Position numbers and translations under genes: made by a program
Notes under the pieces: generated by a model
What the model was told of the DNA's origin: nothing
Database searches by the model: none
The model's input: the letters and a program-made list of their open reading frames with translations, nothing else
From: Pycnopodia helianthoides
Lineage: Eukaryota; Echinodermata; Asteroidea; Forcipulatida; Asteriidae
Direction of reading: 5' to 3'
DNA: 64,000 nucleotides
NCBI GenBank assembly: GCA_032158295.1
Contig: CM063243.1
Coordinates: forward strand, 8,936,948 to 9,000,947
In this document: in pieces, positions 42,311 through 55,400 of the stretch
Numbering within the stretch: position 1 is the stretch's first letter
Layout: every line of letters begins with the position of its first letter

Positions 42311-44150
42311 TAAACTCCTGCCCAGTTACTGCACATGTGCGTACGCAGGCTATATATCTGATACGGCCAGTGCATGCATGATGAAATTTCCCCTCCATTT
42401 CAGTCTGAAACCAAACAAAATTTATCGTTTCCATAAATACTGCTTTGTATAAATACTACTTTTTGTATTTTTTCTTCTTAAGCAATAAACTTCTTTTTCT
42501 TTTTAAAGATATGACAACTGTTCCCCAACTGCCAAAACAAACAGAAACTATGTATGCTTACCCTATAAGGTTTCACTTCTTTTGTGTATAAAAAGTTTGG
42601 GCATTATACAGTACTTAAATTAACCTTAGAAACGGTTTTGTTTCCTGTGTTGAAAGCATCTTTTGTAGTTTTGCCAAATGGCAAGCTTGGTTTTGACCCC
42701 CAAAATATAAGGCATTGAAACTATAATCATGAATATAAAGCAATTGAAGATACTGAAAGTACTGATTTGGTTTTTTAAAGAAACAATAATTGCTGTTTTT
42801 ATCTGAATTTTATCTTAACAGATTGTTGGTGTATAATGATGGCTAGTCATGGTGCAAGATGTTGTTCATTATTTATCACTCGACTATCATAATTCGACCT
42901 GCATACAAGAACCATCCGACGATAGCAGGGTATGTTACAAAGACCTGACTTATTCCATCACACCCAAGGCCCATCACGCTTACGGGTTTGTGGCTTCCAT
43001 AGAACGCCCTCTATCGGTAGAATAGTCGCCACGTGTATGAAGTGTTGATGGTGTGCATGGTTTTTACTAAACTCAATGTAAGAACGTCTTGCACCAAGAC
43101 TTAATGATGGCTCACAGATGCAGATCAATCAGGGGATTGGTCTCGAGGTCTGGACCCCTCCCAACGGTTTTCTTGGAACTGTCTCTTCTTTTATAAACTT
43201 TAAACTTGCGCCATCCCATAATAATAGCCCTAATCTCACTACAGTCCCGAAACTTCCATTCCTATTGCGCGTGCTTTCATCGTACCCATAATCATTGCAA
43301 CATTCCAGTTACATTTCCAGGGTTTTGTCTTTTGTTTCCTCTTCGTTTTTGGACCCCTCCTGTGGTGAAATTCCCGATGGCCATTCCCAATGGACAAAAG
43401 TTAGAACTCTTTCACAACAATCTTCCCATAATGTAATAATGTAGGCCTAAACTTATTGTGCAATAACTTTCCCTAATGTAATGCTATTCTCAAGCATGTT
43501 ACTGATTGTGCACTATCCTGTTGGCAAGTCATTGCATCGCACAAGTGCTGCACAACCAAAAATTGTACTACTTCCAGCTCGATCTAAAGCTGGTATAGGT
43601 TTGTGTGTAACTTCTATCAAAAAATCACCCATTTTGTCGTTCAAAAGTGTTTCGTTTGAAGGAATCTTTTAGTTCTATGAAGACCTCATAGTCTTTGAAG
43701 AGTGTATGTAAAAGTAAATTCCCAAAATTTGACTTTGCCTTTACATAGTTTTTATTTTATGATTATTCAAGAAAAGTTTAATAACTATTATTAGCAACTC
43801 CTTTGGGCATCTGGTAATCAGTGGAGCCAGTTTGTGTGCAGTGGGTGTGGCTTAACTTAACAGTGGAATTATGTCACATTTACGAAAGAGATACCACTAT
43901 TGTCAAATGTAAACCATTCGGCAAGGATGTGAAACGAAGTAGTCTGTTTAGAAAAGTAGATCACGCGATGTAGAGTTATACACACTTGAGCAGCACAATA
44001 TCTTCCATGTGCTTTGTATTTACGTTATAGCCAATCGGGCTATAGCAAATAGAGAAAGGAACATTTTAATGTGCACGGTGACTCAGACTCGAACCGAGTA
44101 TTTTTGTTTGTGCGAATTGGTGAATTGGGTTGAAGATACAAGTTTGTCCT
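42311..44150. other. Non-coding
   Basis: AT-rich; no exon or strongly structured repeat recognised. Confidence 0.45.
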
Positions 44151-44539
44151 TTAAAGGCACTGGACACTGTTGGTAATTACTCAAAATAATTGTTGCCATA
44201 AAAAACTTACTTGGTAACGAGTAATGGAGAGCTGTTGATAGTATAAAACATTGTGAGAAACGGCTCCCTCTGAAGTAACATAGTTTTTGAGAAAGAAGTA
44301 ATTTCTCAGTAAAATATTTGAATTGATTTTGAGACCTCACGCGTGAGGTCTCGAAATCAAGCATCTGAAAGCACACAACTTCGTGTGACAAGGGTGTTTT
44401 TTCTTCTATTATTATCTCGCAACTTCGACGACCAATTAAGTTCAAATTTTGACAGGTTTGTTATTTTGTGCATATGTTGAGATACACCAAGTGAGAAGAC
44501 TGGTCTTTGACAATTACCAAAGGTGTCCAGTGTCTTTAA
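44151..44539 (+). mobile_element. MITE, family C (GGCACTGGACACTGTTGGTAATT ends)
   Basis: TTAA-bounded 385-bp element. The left end GGCACTGGACACTGTTGGTAA is inverted at the right as TTACCAAAGGTGTCCAGTGTC. The centre has GAGACCTCACGCGTGAGGTCTC, a 22-bp perfect palindrome. I associate this repeat with sea-star genomes. Confidence 0.8.
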
Positions 44540-45091
44540 AGCTAGTGGGTTAAACTATGTTGTCTTCAAATATTACAGGCCTCTGCTCTGTCTGTATGAC
44601 ATTTCTCCTGTTTGTCCCCACAAGCAAAGAATATATAATCCATAACGGAAGAACAGTAAAAATAGAAAATGAAATAAAGCAATGTTCAAAGTGCACAAAT
44701 ACAACAACTTGTTACAATTTAATATGTGATACACACACACATATGCATATTTGAAACGATTATTTAACAGAAGACAATTGCAACATTTTATACAAAAATT
44801 GCATTACTGGGTGGAAAGGTACACATTTACAGTAGTCAACTTAATCAGCCCCCCCCCCATTTAAAAACAAAGCAAAACAAAAACAAAGCAAAAACAAAAC
44901 AAATATATATGGCCGCCTTATGGCCACATTTATAAAGGTTGTTTGGATGTTGCTGTTTTTTTTTAAACCATAGAGTGGGTGTGTTTACAAACCAAAAGAT
45001 ATTTCTCTCGTTAATGTTATAAATTAACTTATACCTTTTAATTTAATAATATAATTCCTATAATTCCAGGCAAAGGGTTACCATCCAAAGT

Positions 45092-45410
45092 CTGCTACTG
45101 ACTGGCAACTGCTACTGACTGGCAACTGCTACTGACTGGTAACTGCTACTGACTGGTAACTGCTACTGACTGGTAACTGCTACTGACTGGTAACTGCTAC
45201 TGACTGGTAACTGCTACTGACAGGTAACTGCTACTGACTGGTAACTGCTACTGACTGGTAACTGCTACTGACTGGTAACTGCTACTGACTGGCATGGTAA
45301 CTGCTACTGACTGGCATGGTAACTGCTACTGACTGGTAACTGCTACTGACTGGTAACTGCTACTGACTGGTAACTGCTACTGACTGGTAACTGCTACTGA
45401 CTGGTAACCG
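45092..45410. repeat. 17-bp minisatellite, about 19 units
   Basis: Unit CTGCTACTGACTGGTAA repeated head to tail. Two units carry an extra CATGG (GGCATGGTAA) and one has CAGG in place of CTGG. Non-coding. Confidence 0.95.
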
Positions 45411-45586
45411 CTTATTTTATCCAAGCAGAATCTTAAAATTTAAAACTTGATAGAATTGTACGTTACATGTAGCAGCAACTTATTGAGTGGTCTTCCTGTC
45501 CCCAATCAGAATCGCCGAGATGGTTTTGTCCTCCGGTATTGGCTCTCAAGGCCCATCTTGTTCTCCAACCTATAGCTGGTTGTCCC

Positions 45587-45913
45587 CCAACCTCGTCCCC
45601 ATGGTTTAATTTATTTCCAACCATGTTTACAATAGTAAAACCCTGGGAGGGAAACTCCTTACTTGGACCCTGATTGGACAAAACCAAATGTTAATCTTTG
45701 TCAAAACAGCCGGCCGGCAACCAATGTACAAACAGACTATTAAATCTGGTACCGGACCACGAGACTATGACGAAGATGAGAATTTTGAAAAACAGCCAGA
45801 CTATTCTAATTTGCATACGTAGCCACAAATTTTGGATATGCAAATGATCCAATACCAGGGTGAGAGAGCGGTCAATCTCGTACTGCTCGACACACCCTGG
45901 GGACGAGGTTGGG
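45587..45913. mobile_element. MITE-like element with CCCAACCTCGTCCCC ends
   Basis: CCCAACCTCGTCCCCATGG near 45588 is inverted as CTGGGGACGAGGTTGGG near 45897, enclosing about 320 bp with no coding capacity. Confidence 0.7.
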
Positions 45914-45944
45914 TTGTCCCCCTAACTTGTTGTCTTATTTCCTT

Positions 45945-46316
45945 ACAGGTATTATACAGCATTGGTAAGAATAAAAAACATCATTGTTTAGTTTTAGTCT
46001 GACAGCTTACTGATTATGAAGTTCATACTAGGACCATTTTTTGGGTGAAATATTTCCCTCTGAAATGAAGTCTATTTTGAGAAAACTTTATCTGAAAACC
46101 TTAAAAAAACGCAGCAGCTGATTTCGGTTGTTACAACCAAAATTAAGGACAATGTGTTTACATGCCTGAAATTGAGCATAGTTTTTTCAATATTTTCTCT
46201 TGACTCACACAACGGATTAAGCCAAAATTTGAAAAAATATGTATATGGATGATTACACAAAACATAAAAACTGTTTGTGAATATTTTGTCAGCTCTACCA
46301 ATCCTGTATACCTTTA
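45945..46316 (+). mobile_element. MITE, family D, copy 1
   Basis: Left end ATTATACAGCATTGGTAAG and right end TACCAATCCTGTATACCTTTAA are inverted. The interior TTTTAGTCTGACAGCTTACTG is shared with the copy at 61392. Confidence 0.72.
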
Positions 46317-46489
46317 AAGCTCTTTGTATCCTTTGGTAATTTGGTGCTGTATCAATCCAATTACTTTTACATAAACAGTAGTAATTAACAAACTTGAATA
46401 GAACTTTAAGTTTCTTTTAAACATTGATTTCAACGTCCCTTTTACTTGAACACAGTTATATATTGGGTGATATGATTTTCAGTTTAGTG

Positions 46490-49400
46490 TCAGACCAATG
46501 GAGGACTAAATCTCTCTTTAGCAAACTCTTTGGTCTCGAATCTGGCGATGCTTCTTACGACACTTTGCCCGATACTTGAAGCTTTAGTTAAACCAGCACC
46601 TGCTCCACCTTCCTGTGACCTTTGCTCTTTGACCTCAAGTGACCGGGTCAACAGCTGGTTCGATACCTCCTCATCATCCTCATACTCAAAGTCTGATGAT
46701 GAAACCAGCGTGTTGGTCGAGGCTTGCGAGTCAGTTCGTATCGAGGAGGTGACCCGGGAATCTAAGCTGGACTGTGCTTGTTGCTTAGCCTTCCGTGATC
46801 TACCGCTGCGGCTTGCATGTCTTGAAGACGGAGGCTGCGGGGAAGAGTCCGACTCTCTCAAGTTCAAGCTGAATCTCATGGAAGAGGTCTTTGAGGATGT
46901 GGACAGCTCAGGTGATCCCATGGATCTCCTTGGGTTTTTGGATGTTGATCCTTCAGCAACCGTGCTCCTGAGGGTACTTCTAGGAGTTGCTTGATCCGGT
47001 GAGGCAGCGCCAAAGTCATTGCTATTTGTAAAGCTTCTAAGTGATAAGCTAGATGCTGCTCGCCCAGCAGCCGATGAGGCCTGCTTATCCGAGGCCCTCT
47101 TGGTGGATGTTGGCGGTTGAGGCGACTGCAGGGAATGTCTAGGTGCTGAAGATGCATCCCATATCTTCTCCGTCACCGTCTGCTCTGCGTCACCGTGCCT
47201 ACCAGAGGGTTGTCTGGATAAACACCATAGCTAAGACCCTCGGGCGGTTCACTGTAACCATTACCCATGCCATTCTGCACCCTTGATGCATCCTCCTCCA
47301 TTGACCTCCTCGTGAGGTCATCGGCCTCCCCTGCATCTTGGTTCCTTCCGGCGATGTCCATGATCAGACCAGTTGTAGACACAGCCGTAGATGTGGCCCT
47401 TGGGTTTCTAAGCAGCTCTCTGATGGAGCTTTGGGAGACCACTGCATCTGTTAAAATAAAAATGAAAACATTGATATGAGCTCACCTTAAAAAGACCATG
47501 TCAGTCACTTTGTGCATTTTCATTAATGCCAAGAACAAGTGGAATAGCACCTCAGCATCCCATCTATAACAAGGTCGATCAAAATATTCATTATGATCAG
47601 AGATGTGCCCACTTTCCTCATAACATGTAAGATTTTACTTTGTTTCATCCATTATTAAGTCATATACACTTAGTGTCTGCAAGAAGTCCAAACCCAGTTG
47701 TTCTACCATTAACAACCAATGATTCTGAATGGTTGGTCAACTTACTAACAATTGCTGTGGCAATAAGGAAGGTCAAACTTTGCATGATCAGAAAAGAGTT
47801 ATTTCATTGTTTTGTATAACATGTATAACAGTGTCTAAGTTGTAACAAGAGGTGTGCCCACGATTGGAGCCACACACCCAGGTACTTACATGCTGGATTG
47901 TCCACCTCTGACCTAGCACTCATTTGCTGTGTGTCCAACGAACTCACAGGGGTGAGACTGCTTAGTCGGCTCTCGGACAGACAAGATTCTCTGGCTTCGG
48001 CCAAGAGTCGCTGCAGTGTATCATCTGAAAGTCTTGGAGTTTCCTCCTGGCACATAAATCAAACAAGGGGAGACATCATCAACATCAGGGATGAGATTTA
48101 CAGAATGTGAACATTCCTGAAGTGGCTACTTGAAGGGCTTGGTTCCCCCCTTATTCTGGCTGGGGACATCTCAGATGTTACAATTCATGATGTTTACAGC
48201 CTCTTTGACTCACCAGAAATAAAAAGCTACAGGTTTGCACACAATGTGGACTATTTCTTTCTCCCTTTGATGACTGCTTCACTTCCTTCAAGAAAATTGT
48301 CAAGACTCAAGGAGGTTGTGAAAAAAACTCCTGAGAAATCACGTGCCTGTAACATGACTTCACTTTAAGAAACCCAAACTACAGCGCAAAGTAAATTCTA
48401 TCGCGAGTTTTCAGTTATCGTTTCATCCGGATGGACTTCAAATCATGTCCCTTCCATCCAGTCCTTGATTTGGACAACATGGATGTACCATTTGAGTTTT
48501 AGAATGTCAAAAGGTCCCACATGTATGTATATTCGGTTTGCGGTAACATCATGTGTATTATCTACTTTGCTGTGTAGATTTTGTTCTACTACCGCAGAGT
48601 AGATTTTTTCAGAATTCGGGAGACTTCTCAGTTCTGAAAAGAACTGTCCTGCTTATCAACTACTACCTGGGCGGAAGGTAGGAAATCGGCCGGGACAACT
48701 ACTTTCGCTTAGTGAGTCGAGGGGACTTCTCGTAATGAACTGCACTGCCGCGGAGTGAGTTCTTTTGGTCTCAACGTTTCAACTAGCTTGCTCTAGTCAA
48801 TGTCAGGAGACATACATGTACCTCGCTTAAAACAACCACGATGTTACACACTGGTCAATGGACGCCAAAATCAACGTTGTTACACGGAATGCAGAATTGA
48901 GTTAAAACGTTGTTGCATCGACAGGACGGACAAAGGAAAAAGAAAGCTACACTTTTGTCGATGGAAGTAGACTCATTTCGGCTAAGCAAAAAAAAAATGC
49001 TAAGCAATATTTGCTGCTTAAGCAGCTCTATGTAATTGGGCCCGGGAGGCTTCAAACCATTTTGTGCGTTTGGAGCAAGAATCAACACTGTAGCATTTGT
49101 ACAGGTAAAAAGCTCTATGCCCACTTCTCATCTTCATCGACTCCTATCTCTCTCTATATTTACCTGTGCATCATAATCTTCCTCATCGACGGCTGACAAG
49201 GCTCGGCCAGACCGTGGGGAAACCTGAAGGATTGAATCGGTCTCTGTGGCTGCTCTGGAGCTCAGCTCTGAGCACTGCTCCAACAGGTCGGACAGGTTCT
49301 CCTGGGACAGACGTGGAGATTTGTAGATCTAGAAGAAGACAAATAGAGAGGGAGAAACCGGTGTTCATCTTTTTATTACTTGATAACGTGTCACCATGGT

Positions 49401-52400
49401 TCCAGTGGTTAGACTGCAGAACTTGCAATCACAAGGTTGGGGATTTGAATCCAGCCAAGCTAACCGCTGATTTCACAATGACTAGAATAAGTATTATCGT
49501 CTAGTCACTGAATCACAATTCACTGATTTGTGCAATTTATAATCATAGACGTTAAGCCAATGTTTGTATAAGTATTTTGCCACAAAGGAAGATCTAATGT
49601 TCATTCATGCGCTCAATGATCCACACAAAAATACACTCTCACTAAGAATTCGGTTTCGTTACAATACACTAAATATACATGTACATGGTCTACAATTTTT
49701 TAATTTTATATTTAGCATCATCATTTTTTTGATCCACTCTTCTTCTCTTCTTCAAAACATTTCAGAAAAATGCGGCCACGAAACGCAATTACCACGTTGA
49801 GATCAACATAGCCCCAACCCTCCACCGTGTCAGCAATGCACAAACACACTGTTTGCAGTAAGGCGAAGCAATAGGTCAGTCTTCGATACCTTGCTACTTT
49901 GCATGCACTACAATACACAAGAAAACCTTTGAACGCAAATGGGTGCTTTCACAATGATGTCAGTAAAGAAGAACATGTTTACGCCCTCTATCGGTGAAAA
50001 AATAAGAGTGCATTTTGCGATTGTATTTCAAAAAGTTAAGAATGGCTTGATAACCAAGACTATCTGAGCACGTTCTGTAAAGGCGTTTTTGTTTTCAATG
50101 AAAGATGGAGCACTAGATTTCTTCAGAAAGTTTCGAAAAAAGTTGGAATTCCGGAAAAAGCAAGGTGCCACGCATATCAAATCTTGCTAAAACTATCCCA
50201 GATACAAACCTTATGATGATGAGATAAAATGTTTTTAACGGAGTGTCTCTCGTGAGACTTAAGAACTTGAAACAAAATCAAGACACAATATTGTTGCACT
50301 GATGCGATGAATTGAGCTTACACTTCACACTCACCTCATTTTCAACACGATTTTCAAGGGTCGCCAGTTCATCTTCAATAATCTTCAGTCGGTCCTGCTG
50401 CAGTCTCTCGCCCTTGGCGTCTCGAAGGATCTTCTCGCCAAGGTCAATGTCTTTGTAGAAATAGCTCCTCTCCTGAATTAAAAAAAACAAAAAACACAAA
50501 ACAAAAAAATGGGATGAGAATAAACTCCATCGTGCCAACGAATGATCTTACCTCTGTCTTTGTCAGGCACTTCATGCAATTGTGTCATCGTCATTAATCA
50601 AAGAGGTAAGATGGTGTAAAAATGTGAGCGCTGGACAAAATACATGGACTAATACCTACTCAGTAATGTCGGCACATGATTGTCACTCCGATTCGTCTGG
50701 GTATACCTTAAATATATTTTTTTTAAAAGATGTTACGGTTAACCTTGCCTACCTGAGATGGGGTGGTGCTGATTCGATCAAAGTCCTCTGCAGGCAGCAG
50801 GGCCTTGAGCTTGGTATCGATATCTTGAAGAGCCTGTTGCTCCGTAGCATCAGGTATGTACCCAAACCCAGCCGATACCTGAAGGGCATTCATGCCCCTA
50901 GTGTTCTCCATCTGAGGTGAGGTCCGAAAAAAACTTTGTTTAGATTCTGAAGAGGGTTTTTTTCTTCACAACATTATTGCCTTTCTTGGCAAAACATAAA
51001 GGGGGAGCCGGTAACAAGTAATAATGATTTGGGAGGCTAGTCATCTTAACTTGCAGCCGAGATGCTGAATTGCGAAGGATGCGGCTACAGCGTGTAAAGA
51101 CGGCTTTTGGCAGCCAGCCACATCGACCCATGTATGACCACGAAGCACAGCCAGAGATCAAAAGTGTTTGTTTTTTTCCTGGAGGAAGGAAAACCGGAGG
51201 GTCTGGATAAAAATCACAGGAGAAAACTCTACTCAAATATATGGCCCTAGCCGGGAATCGAACCAGGGCCACAGTGGTGAGAGGCGAGTGCTTTTTGGCA
51301 CTAGCCACACCTTGGAAATAGAGCACTGTAATATCAACATTTATGTGTGAATGCTGGGAAAGATCATGCCGTCAACAAAATGCCAGAACACAACATGCAA
51401 GTTTTCTCTGATGTTTTTAACTCAATTAACAAATTAACAAAAAAAATTATCGTCTTAAAGGTGCATTCATGTGACTGCATACATGAAGGATAGGGAGATC
51501 TGGGGACACTTCTCTCGTGACATCATTGGCCGAGGATACCACTCGACAAAAAAGAAAAATGACTGGTTAACCGTCGATGGAACTTCTGCTGAGAACAGGG
51601 GCTACTGGAGTACTCCGACTGCCTCATGCGTCTCAAGACCTGGGAGCCAGTGAGTCCAAGTCAAAGTAAGTCACATGATTTGTAACTCATTCCGAAAGAT
51701 AAAATCTATTATTACCTTTTCGTTATCATCAACTAACATCTCAACATCTTGCAGAAGTTCTTCAAGACGCTTTTTTTCATCATCAGTCATTGCAATCACA
51801 TTCCCTGCATCAGTGGCCAACTACAGAAAGAAAAAAAAAAGAAAGAAAACAAAGAAGCTCAAGTCATCAAAGAATATCTTCTCTTTTTCAGTCACAAATC
51901 CTTAAAGCTTATTTTGATTGCTTCATTCCAAATCAACCCAATATGATTGTGCACAAAATCTCTGACAAAAAAAACCCCGGTTATTTCTTGTATTTACTCA
52001 AACTGAAATTGTCACAGGTTGGTCAAATAGTGTATTTATTGTTAAAAAAGAATGATGTGCTTTCTTTTTTCTTTGCTTCATGCTGGTTTGAATGTTGTAT
52101 AATTAGCTCATTACACATTGCGATCTCTACTGTCCATTTTATTTTGTCTTTGCTTATTGTTTTTTGTATTATGTCTAGGGCTGTTCCCCCCACAAGCCTC
52201 GGCTTATTTAAACAGCCTCCTTACTCACCACATTCTACTGTACTATTTTTTCACAATCATGATCAATGGTCACGAACAGTCTTTGCCTGTTTTGTACAAG
52301 TAACTGTTTTTTTTTTGTTTTTTCGTCCAATGATTCTGTCGTTTGTTATTATGTGTAAGGAAAAAGTGTATTATTAAATTGACTTGAATAGATGGATTTC

Positions 52401-55400
52401 ACATGACATCATTGGTCACCATCTTTGTTAAAAAACAATTGAAACGTGCACATGTGTACGCGCTGCACACAACTCTTAGCCAATGATAACCTTTCACGCG
52501 TTCACATTTCATCAAAGATGGCGGCAAATGAAGGGGTCCATTTAAGTGATGTAACAATAAGAATTTCTAACGGGTCCATGTTCAGTTTTATATACCACAC
52601 ACAGAAATCCTTGTCATTTGATTGGTGGAACACGCGTCGTGTGTCATCCATTGTTTTGAAATGTACTTACTGCCGCAATGCTCTACAATTTTCATATTGG
52701 AGTCCAATATGGATCAGTATTGGACCCTTTGCAGCATCGTTACCAAAATAATCGTTCCCCGCCTGTTTGTCCAAATGAGGCAAGGTCAGGTCGTGGCAAG
52801 GTGGACAAGTTTGGTGTCTACATGGAGTCGTCCATGTTGTTTAAAAGGTTTGTTACACAAAGAATATTTAGAGTGTGGGGGTGGATGAGTTTCTGTGTCT
52901 ACTTTATGTTTATTGTGAACATATTCCAAATGACAAGGATTCATGTGTGAGTTGTTAAAACAAATATTAAATGCATTTCGTTCTTGCATCGTCGCAGAAT
53001 GGAATCACTCGGTGAAATCTGGCTTTTCCATTTCACTCGGCTTCACCTCGTGAAATGGAATGGTCCAGATTTCACCTTGTGATTTTATTCTGTAACAGTG
53101 TCCCACAAACAAAAAAATATATTGAAAACCCACATCTATATTCCTCTGAATAAAGTCGTTCTCTCCTTCGTGTTTCCCATCGTGACCTTTGCCCTTTGAC
53201 CCTCCTTTTCTTCTCCGTTTGGTCTTTGCATCGCCAGCATGTTCACCACCACCTTCTGCCTGGCTGCTCCTGTTTGTGTTGTTACCATGCTGGGAGCCGG
53301 AACCTTTCAGCATCAAATAAACAATGGAAAATCAATATTGAAATATCACAATCAAAATATGACTAGATAATTGCATGTTGAAAATGACTTCATGATTGCT
53401 AAGTGATGTGAATTTTAATTAACCGTCTTTCTGACAGTATGTACGGGAAGAAACCTAGTAATGTTTAATTTTATTTCTTTACACAGGCTGACAGGTGCAT
53501 CAGCCCAAATTCTGGTGGCTAAGTCATTGGGGTGTGGGCTTGAATCCCGGTCATGATACTTGTATCCTTGAGAAAGACACTTCACTATAATTGTTTCTCC
53601 TCGCCCTGGGGTAAAAAGATACGAATGAGGTTGGAGATGGTTCTCGTGATTGACTTAGCTTAGTGCGCTACATACTTGTTGCACAGGCTGTATACTCCCC
53701 AGGGAGCTAAGATGGTTTCAGGCATGAAATAAATGGCCCAGTGACCAGAGGTAATAATGTTCAAGTTTCACAACTGGTGGATACCCATGCTGATGATTGA
53801 AAGTCCATTGTTCTTATTTGGTTTTGCCTTTTCACCGATGTGTATAAAGCACTGTATACTCTGTACTTTCCCCCCCCCGAGCTCAGTGAAAAAAATCGAC
53901 AGGCATACTACTCGGGTGGGATTTGAACCAAGGACCTTTGCCATTCTAGAGCAGATGTCTGACCGACTTAGACCACCGAGATTGCCCGGTAGCTAGAGGC
54001 AGTTTAATGTCCATTGTTATTATGATGTGTCTTACCCCCTTTGGTTCCTTGATTTGTATTGACCGAGTCAGCAGCACTCCGTGCAGAGTCTATCTCAGCT
54101 GGCTGAGTCTGGAACACAGGGTCCAGTTGCTCCTCATCCATCATAACACCTGAACAACAAAGAAACAAAACCCTTTTATTGTATTTGGCATGGACCGTGC
54201 AAGTCTTGCACATATTCAAAAATTTCTGGAACTACTTTGGTCCAACGTACTTTGCTTTAAAGTCCCTGTACACTATTGGTAAGATCGAAAAAACACAAAG
54301 GTTGACAGATTTACACACAACTTACATGATTTAAAGTAAGTAATGGTAGAAAGGGTTCCTTAAAATATTTCTGCCTAAAATGCTATCGTTTCTGAGAAAT
54401 GAATAAAACAATAGTTTTTATCGCGCGCAATAATAAACTCGATGTTTGAAAAACAGAAAACACATAAGGTCTCTTTTCACTATTTTCTCGTGACCTCGAT
54501 GACCAATTGAGCTCAAATTTTCACAGGTTTGTTATTTCATGTATTATGGTTAATCACACAAAACATGAACTTTGTTCGCGACTGTTTTGTCAGCTCTACC
54601 AATCCTGTATAATACCTTTAACAGGTAAAGGAAAGAAAACTCACGCATTTTGTCTGGAGGGTATGCCAGTATACGTAAATATCTACTTGCAGAGCTGCCA
54701 ACATTTGCAGCTTGCAATCAGGGAGATTTTTAGAATGACGTTCAACATAATAGGGAAAAAGTTTCAATAATCAGGGAGTTTTTTCATATTTGTTCATCAG
54801 AACATGGAAAGATTGGTTTATTTTCTTGGCTACTTTCTGAAGAATCAGGGAGAGTTGGCGGCTCCATTTCATATTTATTTTGTTCATCAGAGCATGTAAA
54901 GAATGGTTCCGTACTAGCTGTGTTGTTGGGTAAGTAAAAAAGTTGCCAGGGAGTCGGCCTCTAACCTTCACTGTGACTCGCGGGAGGTACCAGAGCTATA
55001 AAGCGACAGGTGTTCTCGGTCACCTCTCTCTGCTCGTCACGCCCCTCTGGCTTCAGGCCCTGCAACTCTCGCTCGAGCTCCCTGTGGGCCTTCAACCTCT
55101 GCAGCTTCACCTCCTTCTCCTAGACACACAGTGAGTAACGAGTTATGAGTAAGTCAAGAAATTTAGTAGACAACTTCATGAAATGTAAAGAAGAAGAAAC
55201 AGGAACTCAGTTTGGGTAAAAGTTTGAAATGTGTAATGTTGGCTTTTTGTACATTCAATTCAAATTGACATGTATTTCATTGCAAAATCGCCCCTGGTCT
55301 TTCAGTTAAGACGTGTCTACAGGCATACTATTTGTTCTCCATTAAAAAGTTATTGAACACAAGGGTTGACCTACACTACAAGCTTTAATAGACTTTTCAA

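Noticed and set aside
46530..46994. 154-codon plus-strand ORF
   Set aside because: Antisense of the Ser-rich last exon of FSIP1.
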